Below are positions 9,183 to 21,250 of a DNA stretch of 64,000 bases, one piece after another. The notes under the pieces are model-generated. The model was not told where the DNA came from. It saw only the letters and a program-made list of their open reading frames with translations, and did not search any database. The translations under genes were made by a program, and so were the position numbers. The first letter of the stretch is position 1. Each line of letters opens with the position of its first letter. Where the stretch lies: contig JAQGDQ010001041.1 of NCBI GenBank assembly GCA_030141605.1, positions 1-64,000 on the forward strand, in the 5' to 3' direction. The stretch is from Tubiluchus corallicola (Eukaryota > Priapulida > Priapulimorpha > Priapulimorphida > Tubiluchidae).

Positions 9183-11574
9183 GATCATCATCAATCATCA
9201 AGGCTTACTTTATTCTAAATGAACTCTATCTCACTAAAAATGCATGTCAGCAAATATTATTAAACAGAAAGTGCTTGAAAAAGTAACCTGGGATGTGAGA
9301 TAAAACTTAACATTATGGCAAGAGTATATGCACAGGTGCAAATCACGAAAAACAGATTAGAAAATATACTACAATTTTGTTTACATATTGTCACACTGAA
9401 ATTTTCAGTAGAAACATGATAGCTACATAAACTCAACAGATATTAACAGCAAGAAAATACTTATACTTTTTAATAAACACGGCATTTGAACTACCCCTAG
9501 TATTAGACAACAAGGCATGTCAAATAATTCAAGAGCACGCAAAACAAAAATATTATGAAGTAAAAGGAATAAATAAAAATAATCATATCTTTTCTGTTTT
9601 TTCCAATCATGGTTTGTGGGCAGACATTTTTTACAAATATTCCATGTTTTAAGCCATCATCAACATAATCTGCTCAAAGAAGTTTTCCTTTAGAAACAAT
9701 ACTTGACCGTCAAAAAACGAACGCTAGGTGGCCATGCGTGATAGCATAACATCCAGACAATGCAAAAACCTGGCTGAGATGATGGTAATAAGCTAGCTGT
9801 TAGTAGTTTATAGATGCGCATTTACGGTTGCCATTAACTCTAAATTTGTGAAAGTTTAGATTGCATTGTTTACCTCACAATGAGTAAATGGCCAAGTTTT
9901 GTATTACATGAAGGAGAACAAAACGGCAAAATGAACGGCTCTAAAGAGTTTTCACAAACCTTTAATCCAATTATAAAAATTTTCTTTATTGTGAGATAGA
10001 TGTAATTTTTTATATAAATGTAAATAGACAACATAGATTAAGCAAAGAGAATGAGAGAGTGAATAGATGAGTGTGAGATTGAATTTTAAGCGGCAAAATA
10101 ATAATTATAAAAACTTTAGAATGCAAAGGGGGGTAAACCTGAAAAGCACAAAACTTTTCATTTTCTTTCTTTCAAAATGATTTCTCATAAAGCATTTGTT
10201 ATCCAAAAAACAGACTTTAAATAAGTTCACACACTCACATGTGAACACACATGATATTGCATGCCAATGTAGATTGGACAAAAGTGTGACAGAGGATTTT
10301 GGACAAAATACGTCATCATCATAATGCTGCTACCTAATTGAATACCTACTTAACAATTTTTCATTCAGTCTATATTAAAGTCACAGTTCAATGAATGCTG
10401 CATTTGAAATTCAAAAAGAATGCAAAAATTTTTCATAAACATGTAACCTTCAATGGAACTACCAGATTAGAGTTACCAAATAGCAGTGATACAACTAAGT
10501 TGATTATACAGAAAAACGGTGTTACCGGACAACCGGAATACGTTATACATTATTACATATCTACCTGCATGTAAACAACCCAGTAGCTGCAGAAAAAGTA
10601 ACACATATTTATTGATAAGAGTGCATTCAAAACAATACTATTTTTTGCGGCTATTAAAAGTCGCGTAACCTAAATGAAATCTAACTTACATGATTGTCTA
10701 CAGCCTTGAAAATTGATAGACGATGAAAAAAACGGTCATGACAAAGTGAAAAACTATCATGGATAGATGCATTTCCTACATCAAATGTGTGCTTGCATAC
10801 CAAAACCGCTCATAAGTTGGCGTAGTTAAAACTGCTTTATGATATTTCAAACTAGAATGATGTTTTGTCAATTTTTCGTATTTTGTAAAAACCAACGCTA
10901 AACATGTTGGACTTTTATATTCTAGCATCAAATTATCAGGAAAATGTCCAAAAAAATACTAAAAATCTAATTTTTTCAAACTCCGATTGTAACTCGTGAA
11001 AGCTGTCATTTTGCTTCGGATTTTTCCTGTTCACAAGTTCAGATCCTCGTCAGGAAGAGCCATCTACTGGATTTACACATAACCTCAATGTGTTTTTGCA
11101 AAGTCCATAGCAACCACACTTTCGTACGGTTGCTAAGTGTTTTGTAGAAATGTGATAAAAAACAATGGCTGACTTTAACAGCGATTTTCTCAAGATTACG
11201 TTTTCCAGCGTGCAGCCTGCACCTCAAATTCAGAGTGGATTATCTCAGCTTAGAAATAACGTAGAGCAATGAACTTGGTATCAAAATGATACTCACGAAA
11301 TGGAGATTCAGCATATGTGAATAACTAAGAAAGCTTAATTGCCGACTTATGAATGATTTTGCTATGCAAGCACACAAATATAAATGCAAGATAGTCAAAA
11401 AGTGAAATAAAAGTAACTGGAAAAAAGCACAGAGCCTGAGTTAACACCATGTTACATATTCTGAAGCTCAAATCGTATTATGCAAATACAACAACAAAGC
11501 AACACATGCTGCACTATTAAAACAAACGTGCCAAAAAGCAACATATAAAATTTCAAACATATCTATCTATCTAT
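9183..11574. other. AT-rich region 3' of the NCS gene, likely 3' UTR then intergenic
   Basis: The NCS stop is at 11575, so the sequence immediately to its left on the minus strand should be 3' UTR. AATAAA on the minus strand occurs at 10608-10613. A nearer signal was not found. No other gene is seen. Confidence 0.5.
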
Positions 11575-11751
11575 CTAACTAGCTGTGAGAATTTTGTACA
11601 AGTCTTCATCGCCTAGGCACCCCTTGGTAAATTCTTCCTCGGTTAACTTGCCGTCGCTGTTTTCGTCCATCCGATCAAAAATCATTTTTGCTCGCGCTTC
11701 TGGGGTATCCTGCTGTTGAGTGACCTCTGCTCCGAGCATGTCGTAGATGGC
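11575..11751 (-). CDS. NCS gene exon 3 (58 residues plus stop)
   Basis: The acceptor reads ATCTTTTAG before GCCATCTACGAC. Encodes [10 protein letters not shown] through ILTAS and TAG, including the complete fourth EF-hand loop. A short ATCT tetranucleotide run lies just past the stop. Confidence 0.94.
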   Translation of the reverse strand, partial: AIYDMLGAEVTQQQDTPEARAKMIFDRMDENSDGKLTEEEFTKGCLGDEDLYKILTAS

Positions 11752-14700
11752 CTAAAAGATCAAGGTAGCAGCTTGCAATTAGACAGAAGAGGATTCACTA
11801 TCAAATCCACCCCACATGTCTTTAAAAAACTCAAAGTGGAAAGTATTCTAGATTTGCAATCCAATAAATCCAGCAGTTCATGTTAAATCACAGATGTTAA
11901 AAATATTCTTGTTAAATGTTAATGCTTTTTTAAAACCTAAAAATTTAGTTTTTTTGTCTGCAAATAGGGACTATCAGAAAACTTATATAGTTTTCTTCTA
12001 CAAATCAACAAAACAACTTGAATCCTAAACACTTTGTTCAAAAGAATTTTTTATACACGAGATTTTAATTACGTAATTGCTCATTGCACATATAAAATAA
12101 ACATGTATTTGAACAGGATATCAGCTGAGCAACAATGCTGTTATTTCAAAGGCCCTTTTAGGTTTTGGAACTTAACAAACGAGGAATAGATTATTGCACA
12201 TGACAAAAAATTAAGATTATCTCAATTTGGTGCATAGCACAGGGTTGCAGATGACGTCATCACTGTCCCTGGCATGCAACTTAGACACAAAATTCTTGTA
12301 GCAAAAGGCCAAGGCCTAGTATTAGTACATAACACATTTAGTCAAATTTTATTGCTTCGCTTGCAAGTTATGTACAAATATTTGATTTTGTGAAATGGAT
12401 TGAGGGGCACTGATGATGTAATTTGGCCACTTCTTGTGTTCTAAGGTCACTAATCATGCTATTAAATGAAAGCCCACATATAAGTTCTTATTCGTCCATA
12501 ATAGAACTCAAGTGTCTATTTGTTAACGTCTTGGAGTTATAAGCTGCCTATTTGTTAACGTTTTGGAGTTATAATCCGTCTATTTGTTAATGTTTTGGAT
12601 AATCTGTTTATTTGCTAACGTTTTGGACTTATAATCTGTCTATTTGTAATATTATTTATAATAATACCCTTGTAAGGTCCCTGGTTCAAATCCCGTCTAA
12701 GTCCCAACTTTTTCACATTTAATTACTTTCCAACAAGTCTTGTTTGGAAGTTTAATGATTACGAGTTTATGCCATCATAAATTAAAACACTCGAAATTAA
12801 GATTCACATACGTGATAATTATTTACTTCTTACTAAACAGGTCTGGATCAACACTGATGAAGTTTGTGCACCCATTGCATTAAACTTTTATGGTAATTAC
12901 AGAAGTGTTCATTGGTTACTCATTAGTTAATGCAAATTAACCATGCAACGTTATCTGTACATTCATAAATGATTCAACTACAAAAGGGGAATTACTTCTG
13001 ATTAGAATCTTAAGCAGTTGAACATTTATATAACAAAAATTATACCCTCACTCATCAGTGGTGTGTAGCAAGTGTTTGTGGCACCCAGGGGCAAGAAAGT
13101 TCTGGCGCCAAGCCCTTTTAATGTTTTGATCATTTGTTTCGTAGGTGAAGCCGCAAATGATGCACGTTTTTTTTGCGTCCCTGAGCCCAACTTTCCCTTT
13201 TCGACAAGATTAAGGTGAATTTTTCCTAAGAATCACCCTGAATTTGATTTGCAGTACTGTACTAAAATAACTCTTTTCTATGCATTAGTTGAACGTAACA
13301 CGACAGTCCTTAAACATTCAGCTCCAGCGTTAAAACATGCAAAGATTATGAAACATACAGAACACTACAGGTTTTCACAATAATGCAACCAGCACTTAGA
13401 GAAGCGCCACTGTTTCTCCTAAAATGATCGATCTGCTAAGCCACTCCACACCCTGCACATGCCCTTAAGTAACAACATTAGCCTTTTTTCTAGTGTGCTT
13501 GTAGTAATTAAGTCAGTCACGATGATCTCTGACTAGGCAATTTTGTTGTAGTTTGAAAACTTTTGTTGTTTTGTTCATGTCGGATTAGTAATTAATAATT
13601 AACAGTCATTGAACTATAGAATTTTGTGTCCCTCACCCTTCAGCCCAGGGGTGATTGTTTCCTATTGCCCCCGCCTTGCTACGACTCTGTCAAAGTGGAA
13701 GACATTTTAGAAATAATGTGTGTGTTTCAGCTGAAATTTAAAAAACTGACGGGGGCATTCTAAGCAATTCCAAAAGCACCATATCTCTACCAGGCTAAAT
13801 TCAATTATATACACAGGATAATCATTTCTGGTAACAAGTTTAGAAACGAATTACTAGTACTGCAGGGAGTTAGGCTTTATCAAGAGCTCACAGAGGATGA
13901 AAGGTTAATTTATTCAGCATAAGTACGAAGTTTGTTTAAGATATCACAGATGAAAAGGATGTTAGCAAACTTTGTGTACGGGTTGTGCAAACAGAAAATA
14001 AGTGATATAAAAATGTTTAATATTCCGTGTCGATAAACTTTTCTGTATCAATTTCATTCCATGAGTTATTTACTCATACAGTACCATCATTTTCAGTTAT
14101 TGTTCCTATGAAAAAGTTTTTAGAAAAATGTACAAGTTTTAATATAAGTTTTATCATCTATTTACCTGGACTATTTTAGAAAAATATATAAGTTTTAATA
14201 TAAGTTCTATCATCTATGTACCTGGCTTATTTTAGAAAAATATATAAGTTTTAATATAAGTTTTATCATCTATGTACCTGGATTATTCGAACCATTTCGC
14301 TCAATTCTATCGTTCCGTTTCCATCCACATCGTACATTCTAAACGCCCACTTGAGTTTCTGCTCCGGCGTTCCGCTTGACGTCACGTTGATGGCAAGAAG
14401 GAACTCCCTGAAGTCGATGGAACCGGAATTGTCTTGGTCGAACGTTCTGAAGACGTGATCACAGAAGGTCTCCGCATTACCAGAGGGGAAGAACTGCTTG
14501 TAAACCTCTAAGAACTTTTTCCTAGTCAGCTGACCATTTGGACAGTCTTGCTGCAAAGAAAAATCAAATGGTCAATGTTACGTAACACCTACAAGAACAA
14601 TAATTAGTTAAATAATAAGGCTAAAGTTTACAATTCTCCACACACAATCGGATTAGGGTTAAGGTCAGGATTAGTATTAGGGTTAGAATTAGGGTTGGGG

Positions 14701-17700
14701 TTAGGGATAAAGTAAGGATATCTAAATTGCGTGGGGAATTGTAAACTCCTTCCCACAATAACACCTAGTACGTCATCACTACTAAAACTAATTGAAAACC
14801 CCTTAGTGACTGAATATTCAATTATTTCACAATCGAAGATTAAACTGTCTTAAAGGTAAATTCACCAAGATTCCTAAAGTATAAATTTAAGCATAAAAAT
14901 ATTTCACCTAAAAAAATATATCCATAATAAAAAATAAAAAAATTACAAAACTAATTTAAGTAAATCTAGAAAGTACGCATAAGAAGTTTGAGAGCCACTA
15001 ATCTATGTCTTTATATCTGGTGTATGTGAATGCTCAAGCTTCTTGCATATTGCTCTTTGATTTTTGTTAAAAACAAGGTGAACCCTTCAACACTTACACT
15101 AAAGCTTTCATTTCCCTATTTACAAGATACATGTAACATGTAACAATCAGAGCCACTAATCTATGTCTTTATATCTGGTGTATGAATGCTCAAGCTCCTT
15201 GCATAGTGTTCTTTGATTTTTGCTAAAAACAAGGTGAACCTTCAAAACTTCCACTAAAGCTTTCATTTCTCTATTTACCAGATACATGTAACATAATGAA
15301 TACATGACGCATTTGTGTCACACAAAACGGTGCCCACGGGACACACATTGCATTAACCACGCAACCGTGTGACGTTTCTTTGCGAACCTCTAATGACAAA
15401 ATGCGTCAATTTAGTTAAACTAGAATTAATGATTCGCACTGCACTTTTATCCTATATTCCCTTGATGTCACAATGCTTTTAAAAGTTCAAAATGAGACAA
15501 GTCAACTCTGACAGCATTTATACTGATGGTAGATATGTTGGACTGTTGGTGTTCTGTTCCAGTTAACAAGTTTTTTGTCTCTAAACCAAGCTTGGTTTTC
15601 ATTATGAACATCTTAATGCCAATTAGTGAAAGGCACTGACTCACTTTCCAGTGTGGACCACGGACTCAATAAAAAATTTATTAATTTTATTAGCAAGATA
15701 AAGTAATTTATACTTTTGCTTAGTTAAGGAAGAGTGTGCCATGAACGGTCTGATTATTTTTTCAAACTTTAAGCACTGTTACCTAAACTTGTTTCAAATG
15801 ACTTGCCATCAAAATGACGGTGCCCAATGGTCATCGCGGGAGTTTACACAGCGTTAATGCTAATGCAAGCCCCATGTGCAATAAGAATGCATAGTTATAT
15901 GAATTTTCAAAACGAATCTTTTTAGCTTCATCTACGAACTGTGTTTTTTCTAGTGCTTTAGTATTTGTTAGAACAAAGAAGACTCCCGCGATGACCATTG
16001 GGCGCCGTCATTTTGATGGCAAGTCATTTAAAACAAGTTTAGGTAACAATGCTTAAAGTTTGAAAAAATAATCAGAGCATTCAAGGCACACTCTTCTCTA
16101 ACGCAGTCATTTGTGTACTGCTGAACAAAATAGCAAAGTTAAAAATTGCCGGTTTTCAAAATAGACATTATTACCATAAACATTAATTCATTATTATGTC
16201 ATTTTGACCTTCAACAATATGCAAACTACAGTCTGATAATAACAAAATTATCAATACCGATTCAAACAAGTGCGTTTAGATTTCACAAATGTGGGAACCA
16301 CAAAACTAACGCTTGGTTTTGACTTCTAGTGAAAATAGTCCAGTGAAAAAAGCTCGTGTTAGAGAATTTATTGTTAAAAACACTGTTACTGGCACAGAAG
16401 AACTAGTGTAAAGTGAAATTAAGCAAGAAATGTGAATCTGTCAGCAGGGTGTCAGCTAAAGTAGCCCTGCTGTACTTGAAAGTTATTACAAATAGATGTA
16501 AACATACGTTAATATTTTAACTATTATAATATTTCTTTTTAACGTGTATTAAAAATTCTTTTCAATTTTTGCTGTCAGAAATAAAAAAACACCAAAGTTT
16601 TTCAAGAAGTGAATCATGACAAACCTTGAAAAACCAGCATGAATCGTATTTCTTGTTCATTTATGGCCCTACGAAAGTTTTGCGAATAATGACAATACTA
16701 AATATTAAGATAGATATTATTTACTTAAAATTAAGTGCAATTTCTGATATCTGATATATATATATATATATATTTATTTATATGTGTTTATATATATATG
16801 TTTATGTATATGTTTACGATAGAATGCTATGTGTTGATGATAGTCAATGAAGTAATTATTAAGAGACAATACGACTCAATTCACTTCTATTTTATTATCT
16901 ATCAACAGCAAGCATGTTGGAGATGATGACAGTGCTATGCGTTGATGATAGTCAATGAAGTAATTATTAAGAAACAATATGACTCAATTCACTTCTATTT
17001 TATTATCCATCAACAGCAAGTATGTTGGAGATGATGACAGTGCTATGCGTTGATGATAGTTAATGAAGTAATTATTAAGAGACAATATGCTCAATTCACT
17101 GCTATTTTATTACTTACAAGCAGCAAGCATGTTGGAGATGATGACAGTGCTATGTGTTGATGATAGTCAATGAAGTAATTATTAAGAGATAATTTGGCTC
17201 ATTTCACTTCTATTTTATTAACTATCAGCAGCAAGCATGCTGGAAATGATGATAGTGCTATGTGTTGATGATAGTCAATGAAGTAATTATTAAGAGATAA
17301 TTTGGCTCAACTATTAAAAGAGATGACTCAATTCACTTCTATTTTATTACCTATCAGCAGCAAGCATGTTGGAGATGATGATAGTGCTATGTGTTGGTGA
17401 TAGTCAATGAAGTAATTATTAACTATCAACGAGCAAGCATGTTGGAGATGATGACGGTGCTATGTGCTGATAATAGTCAATGAAGTAATTATTAAAAGAG
17501 ATAATTAATATAGCATCCAGGGACTAACGAATGCAAGGGAATAGACACGACTGCAGCTCTGCAAACACATTATCACTCCATATGCAGTTATTACACGCCA
17601 ATAAATTATACATTTGGGGTCATTTCATGCAATTAGCTTGCTATAATGTGTTGAGTGATGCACTTGGTGCAAATATATAATGGCTGGTAACACGATCATA

Positions 17701-20700
17701 TGATAGCAGAAAGGAGTTTTCCTGGCTTTCTAAATTTCAAAGTCTGCTGTAATTTATACGCTTGTTTTCCAGCAAAACCGTCAAAACATAACAACAGTAA
17801 CAGAAAATTTTGAAATGTTGTACACTCATGTTTTAAGTTTCAACACTAGTGCTTTAGTAATCTAAATACGCCTGCCAAGGTAATTGAAGTTACTGACCCC
17901 CAAGGTAAATTTGAAAACCACTACAAACATTTCTAGGTTTGGCAGAGCATGTTTGTAAACACTACTGTCGAATTTTTTGTGTCAAGAGAAAAACAATTTT
18001 TACATAATATCCCAAAACACACAGGTTTAACATCAAATCACTATAATGTGTAAATTGAAATATTTTAAAATTAAAAAAAATCAGAGGTAAGTCACAACAG
18101 TAATCTAGGACACATTTAAACAAGAGTTTTCATAAATCACAATAAGCATTCTTAGTGCAATTTAATTTAGTTTTCTTATGAAGCTTTCAGACTGGTGAGT
18201 TTTCTTGTCAAGTAACTCGACTAGAGAGCAAAACCTGATGCGAGGTATTCTACGATAATAAGTACGAGTTGACACTCTATTCACTGCGAGAAGTGTCGTG
18301 AGTAACTCTCCGAGGTGTTCACACTACTTCTACGATAATAAGTACGAGTTGACACTCTATTCACTGCGAGAAGTGTCGTGAGTAACTCTCTGAGGCGTTT
18401 ACACGACTTCTACGATAATAAGTACGAGTTGACACTCTGTTCACTGCGAGAAGTGTCGTGAGTAACTCTCTGAGGCGTTCACACTACTTCTATGATAATA
18501 AGTACGAGTTGACACTCTATTCACTGCGAGAAGTGTCGTGAGTAACTCTCCGAGGCGTTCACACTACTTCTACAATAATAAGTACGAGATGACACTCTAT
18601 TCACCGCGAGCAATGTCGTGAGTAACTCTCCGAGGCATTCACACTACTTCTACGATAATAAGTACGAGTTGACAGTCTATTCACTGCGAGAAGTGTCGTG
18701 AGTAACTCTCCAAGGCGTTCACACTACTTTTACGATAATAAGTACGAGTTGACACTCTATTCACTGCGAGCAATGTCGTGAGTAACTCTCCGAGGCGTTC
18801 ACACTACTTCTACGATAATAAGTACGAGCTGACACTCTATTCACTGCGAGAAGTGTCGTGAGTAACTCTCCGAGGCTTTCACACTACTTCTACGATAATA
18901 AGTACGAGTTGACACTCTATTCACTGCGAGAAGTGTCGTGAGTATCTCTCCGAGGTGTTCACACTAGACAGTAATTCGCAGGAAATCAATTCACAGCAAC
19001 TGTTGAAAAGTTTGTAAAAACTTTCAGGCAGTAACTCACAAAGCAGTTAGTACTTCAGAGAGAGAAAACTCGCGACAGAAAACTTGCTAATCTGAACACG
19101 TCGTTAGTGTGAACCGTACTGCATCATTAAATAAATTACATGAAGAATGTTAACAGTGATTCATGGCAACTCTTTGTCTAAATGTTTTTTAAAACCATCA
19201 TTGTTACATATCCCTCTCTTTCTTAGTTCACCATCTTTTAAATTATATGTTATAGTGTTCAAAGATGAAAACTAGTGAGTTTTTGAAAAGTTATCATTTA
19301 TAATACAATCTTTTATTAATAATATTGTGGAATTTTATGTACAAATGTTTGGTACACTTTATGCTTATCGAAAATATAAAGAACAAATAATGTGACATCT
19401 CACTTTATGTATTGTTTAATGTGATATGAAACTGGTCATAGATAGTGCAAAAAATTGATTTTTCAAAATGACAAAGAGTTGTGTGATTGGTTAACAACAC
19501 TGGTGATAAACCAACTTCTAAACAGCTTCCGATTTGGAAACTATATGAATTCCTTGATATCAACAACATATTTTGTAATAACATGTTAATGAAGCCAGAA
19601 TTTGATGGCATTTTCTAGGTTTCTTAGATGAAATAGATGAGTTTTCTTAGATGAGATTAGAACTCTGCTTGCTCTAATAATAAACTACCTAACGTTTGCC
19701 GTGTCACTTCAAATGAATAATGCCAAACAGCTACTGATATTAGACAAAATAACCTCACACATCTAACCTAAAGAAACGCCATGAAATAGCATCATCAGTT
19801 TTACGTGAGAACTGCAAATACTTTGTTATTTGCAAGGATTCGCTAAGTTGTAATTGCCCAGCAAACTCAGAGCAGACTGCAACGGTGTGTGTGGGCGAAA
19901 AGACACTAAAATTTCAAGACGCAATAATTTGAAAAGCAGCATGATGTCCTAATTTCCTTTGCAGTTAATTAATACTACACTCTTAAAGTTAAAAATATAA
20001 AAAGCATGTGCAGCCCACCCAAACTAGACATTTTCTTCTGCCACCAAAATACACATCATATAAAAGTAACAATGTATTTTATTGATCTTGAAATATTTAT
20101 ATGAGATGATAGTAAGTGAATTGATCTATTTCAACATATCTTCCTTTAAATGCCCGCACATCTGATCCACCAACAAATTTTAAAATTTGATTACTTAAAC
20201 GAAAACCGGATGATTGTTTGTGCTCAATTTCATTTTAGTTTTCTATCCAAAATATATGCTAGTATATAAAGAAGTTAAAAAACCTTTTATATAAGTTAGC
20301 ACTTGTTTCCTATACTTGAATAATTAGCCTAGAAAGTTAATTAACGGCAATTGAACAAGGCAATTGCTTATGTCATAAACTAACCACAGTTTGTGCAATG
20401 GCAGGCATCTTCCCTTGTGCATCAAGCACATTTGCATGTTGGTGTTACTGTTTAAAGGTGTGATGTCACAAAAATGGGCTCAATGTCATATGAGTCAGAA
20501 ATTAACACTCCAGTTCATGATCATGGTTATACCGCCTTATATTTGTTGGCCACGCGAATGTGACAAAAAAGTGCCGTTGCCAATCTTAGTGGATTCGCTG
20601 AGTGGCGCGTAGCTTTGAAAGTTGAACGAAATTTGAGTATCCAAGGTAATTATTATTTAATCTAAGCTTTGATTTGAAAAAAGGCTTTTGTAGTTTTCAA

Positions 20701-20856
20701 AATTTTAGAGCATTCCTTATTCTGAACTAATGATTACATAATCATCCGGTTTTCTTTTAACTGCATACAAAAGGGTATGTCTATTATTTTACTTTTTGTG
20801 TTCATCATCATCATCAGCATCGCTATAATTGTTAATGTTAATACTATTATTATTAC

Positions 20857-20899
<43 letters not shown>

Positions 20900-21068
20900 A
20901 TCAATATTATTATATAAACAAGGGAGATCATAGAAAACCTATCATACTTACATAAAATCCCCTATGCCATTCTTTTATCTGTTCCTCGTTAAAATTTGTG
21001 TTTGTCTTTAAAAAGTCTAAATCATCTTGAGCCAACTTGGGTTTCTTCTTTCTAAACACGTTGCCCAT
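11575..21068 (-). CDS. neuronal calcium sensor (visinin/neurocalcin/NCS-2-like) EF-hand protein, three exons
   Basis: Joining 21068-20952, 14550-14278 and 11751-11575 gives a 188-residue protein with all splice sites GT-AG and all junctions in phase 0. It begins [10 protein letters not shown], with glycine 2 and basic residues as in N-myristoylated calcium sensors. EF-hand 1 is degenerate with the family's Cys-Pro (QDCPNGQL). EF-hands 2, 3 and 4 are intact: [24 protein letters not shown] and [12 protein letters not shown]. The family switches membrane binding on Ca2+ and regulates receptors, channels and kinases in neurons and photoreceptors. Length matches the usual ~190. The EF3-EF4 linker is short ([16 protein letters not shown]) and the tail [15 protein letters not shown] differs from vertebrate NCS-1 and hippocalcin, which fits an invertebrate NCS-2-like paralogue. 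Orthology cannot be set without a tree. A GGTAGCTGAAG leader preceded by an AG suggests a 5' UTR intron. Confidence 0.95.
12514..12648. repeat. ~31-bp minisatellite, about 4-5 units
   Basis: Units GTCTATTTGTTAACGTTTTG followed by GAGTTATAATC, one shortened. Within NCS intron 2. Confidence 0.85.
12666..12706 (+). other. tRNA-like 3' half (SINE relic)
   Basis: GGTCCCTGGTTCAAATCCCG contains a perfect pol III B box (GGTTCAAATCC). No matching A box or cloverleaf is seen upstream, so a truncated SINE or tRNA pseudogene is likely. Confidence 0.4.
13065..13690. mobile_element. decayed inverted-end element
   Basis: The left end GTGTAGCAAG with CACCCAGGGGC and the right end (complement GTCGTAGCAAGGCGGGGGC, CACCCCTGGGC) resemble each other in inverse orientation. 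The interior contains no transposase. Assignment is tentative. Confidence 0.35.
14112..14280 (-). repeat. 56-bp triplication carrying the exon 2 donor site
   Basis: Three copies of a 56-bp unit, each with CCAGGTA(C/A)ATAGATGAT on the minus strand, at donor positions 14278/14277, 14222/14221 and 14166/14165. The first is the donor that keeps the protein intact. The downstream two are near-identical copies. Confidence 0.88.
14278..14550 (-). CDS. NCS gene exon 2 (91 residues)
   Basis: Acceptor TTTCTTTGCAG before CAAGACTGTCC, donor CCAG then GTACAT. Encodes degenerate EF1, EF2, EF3 and the conserved [11 protein letters not shown] and [10 protein letters not shown] segments. Reading on through the donor hits TGA after three codons. 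Confidence 0.96.
14623..14755. repeat. telomere-like TTAGGG block between inverted AATTGTAAAC ends
   Basis: AAAGTTTACAATTCTCCACA on the left and GTGGGGAATTGTAAACTCC on the right are inverted. Between them lie degenerate GGGTTA/GGATTA repeats (TTAGGGTTAGAATTAGGG). Related to the tandem block at 51517-51950. Confidence 0.75.
14990..15297. repeat. tandem duplication, ~155 bp unit
   Basis: Two copies beginning AGAGCCACTAATCTATGTC (14991 and 15150), about 93% alike by eye, each ending in ATACATGTAACAT. Confidence 0.9.
15729..16096. mobile_element. MITE family D with ~118-bp inverted arms
   Basis: 15729-15845 and 15979-16096 are inverted copies. The outer end is GAAGAGTGTGCC, the inner arm part TGCCATCAAAATGACG and CATCGCGGGAG. 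A 130-bp loop separates them. Partial relatives at 46575-46700 and 48135-48272. Confidence 0.85.
16757..16810. repeat. (TA)n-rich microsatellite
   Basis: TATATATATATATA followed by degenerate TATGTTTATATA sequence. Confidence 0.85.
16825..17506. repeat. ~108-bp minisatellite (about 6 units)
   Basis: Units start GCTATGTGTTGATGATAGTC (16825, 16934, 17042, 17149 and onward), with internal deletions and one rearranged unit near 17310. Confidence 0.92.
18185..19112 (+). mobile_element. family E MITE-like element with internal 80-bp array
   Basis: Left end TCAGACTGGTGAGTTTTCTTG. The right end is its approximate complement (ACTCGCGACAGAAAACTTGC then TAATCTGAACA). The interior is the 80-bp array plus GTAACTC-rich flanks similar to 3518-3910. 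Confidence 0.7.
18250..18969. repeat. 80-bp minisatellite (9 units)
   Basis: TACGATAATAAGTACGAGTT recurs exactly every 80 bp (18251, 18331, 18411 ... 18891) with few substitutions. Confidence 0.96.
20199..20756 (-). mobile_element. TTAA-flanked MITE, family A copy 2
   Basis: TTAA at 20195-20198 and 20757-20760. Ends ACGAAAACCGGATGATTG and the complement of AAGAAAACCGGATGAT. Interior inverted relative to 7971-8460. Confidence 0.75.
20858..20899. repeat. (GTT)n microsatellite
   Basis: About 13 GTT triplets in NCS intron 1, close to the exon 1 donor. Confidence 0.95.
20952..21068 (-). CDS. NCS gene exon 1 (39 residues, start codon)
   Basis: ATG at 21068-21066 in GCTGAAGATGGGC. Encodes [10 protein letters not shown] to IKEWHRGFY and ends at a strong donor GTAAGTATG. 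Gly2 fits the myristoylation signal of the family. EWHRGF aligns with the EWYKGF/EWYRGF motif before EF1. Confidence 0.93.
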
Positions 21069-21250
21069 CTTCAGCTACCTGTATCAAAAACCAAAGAGAA
21101 AATTTTAATATCAATTAGTTTTTAATGCCAGTTAAGTCACGAAACTATTCAGAGAACTGGATAGGAGACCTAGTGCCTGTAAATTACATTAGAGTGGTTA
21201 CATCAGTAAGCCTTTTCACAGTTTCACTGTGCTCACGCACTGTTGCTGTA
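21069..21250 (-). promoter_or_regulatory. NCS 5' leader, probable 5' UTR splice acceptor
   Basis: On the minus strand CTTTGGTTTTTGATACAG precedes GTAGCTGAAGATG. The pyrimidine-rich tract and AG suggest the leader is spliced and the promoter lies further right. No TATA box or CpG block is obvious. Confidence 0.4.

Larger units (their letters stand above)
11752..14277 (-). other. NCS intron 2 (2.5 kb)
   Basis: Non-coding. Contains a ~31-bp minisatellite, a tRNA B-box relic, a decayed inverted-end element (13065-13690) and the triplicated donor region at its 5' end. Confidence 0.85.
14551..20951 (-). other. NCS intron 1 (6.4 kb), repeat-rich
   Basis: No exon-like sequence seen. Holds the telomere-like element, a ~160-bp duplication, family D palindrome, a 108-bp array, family E with its 80-bp array, family A copy 2 and a GTT run, listed separately. 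Confidence 0.85.

Noticed and set aside
16862-17506. 108-bp array as a tandem RNA gene cluster
   Set aside because: No pol III boxes or conserved stem; the units diverge freely.
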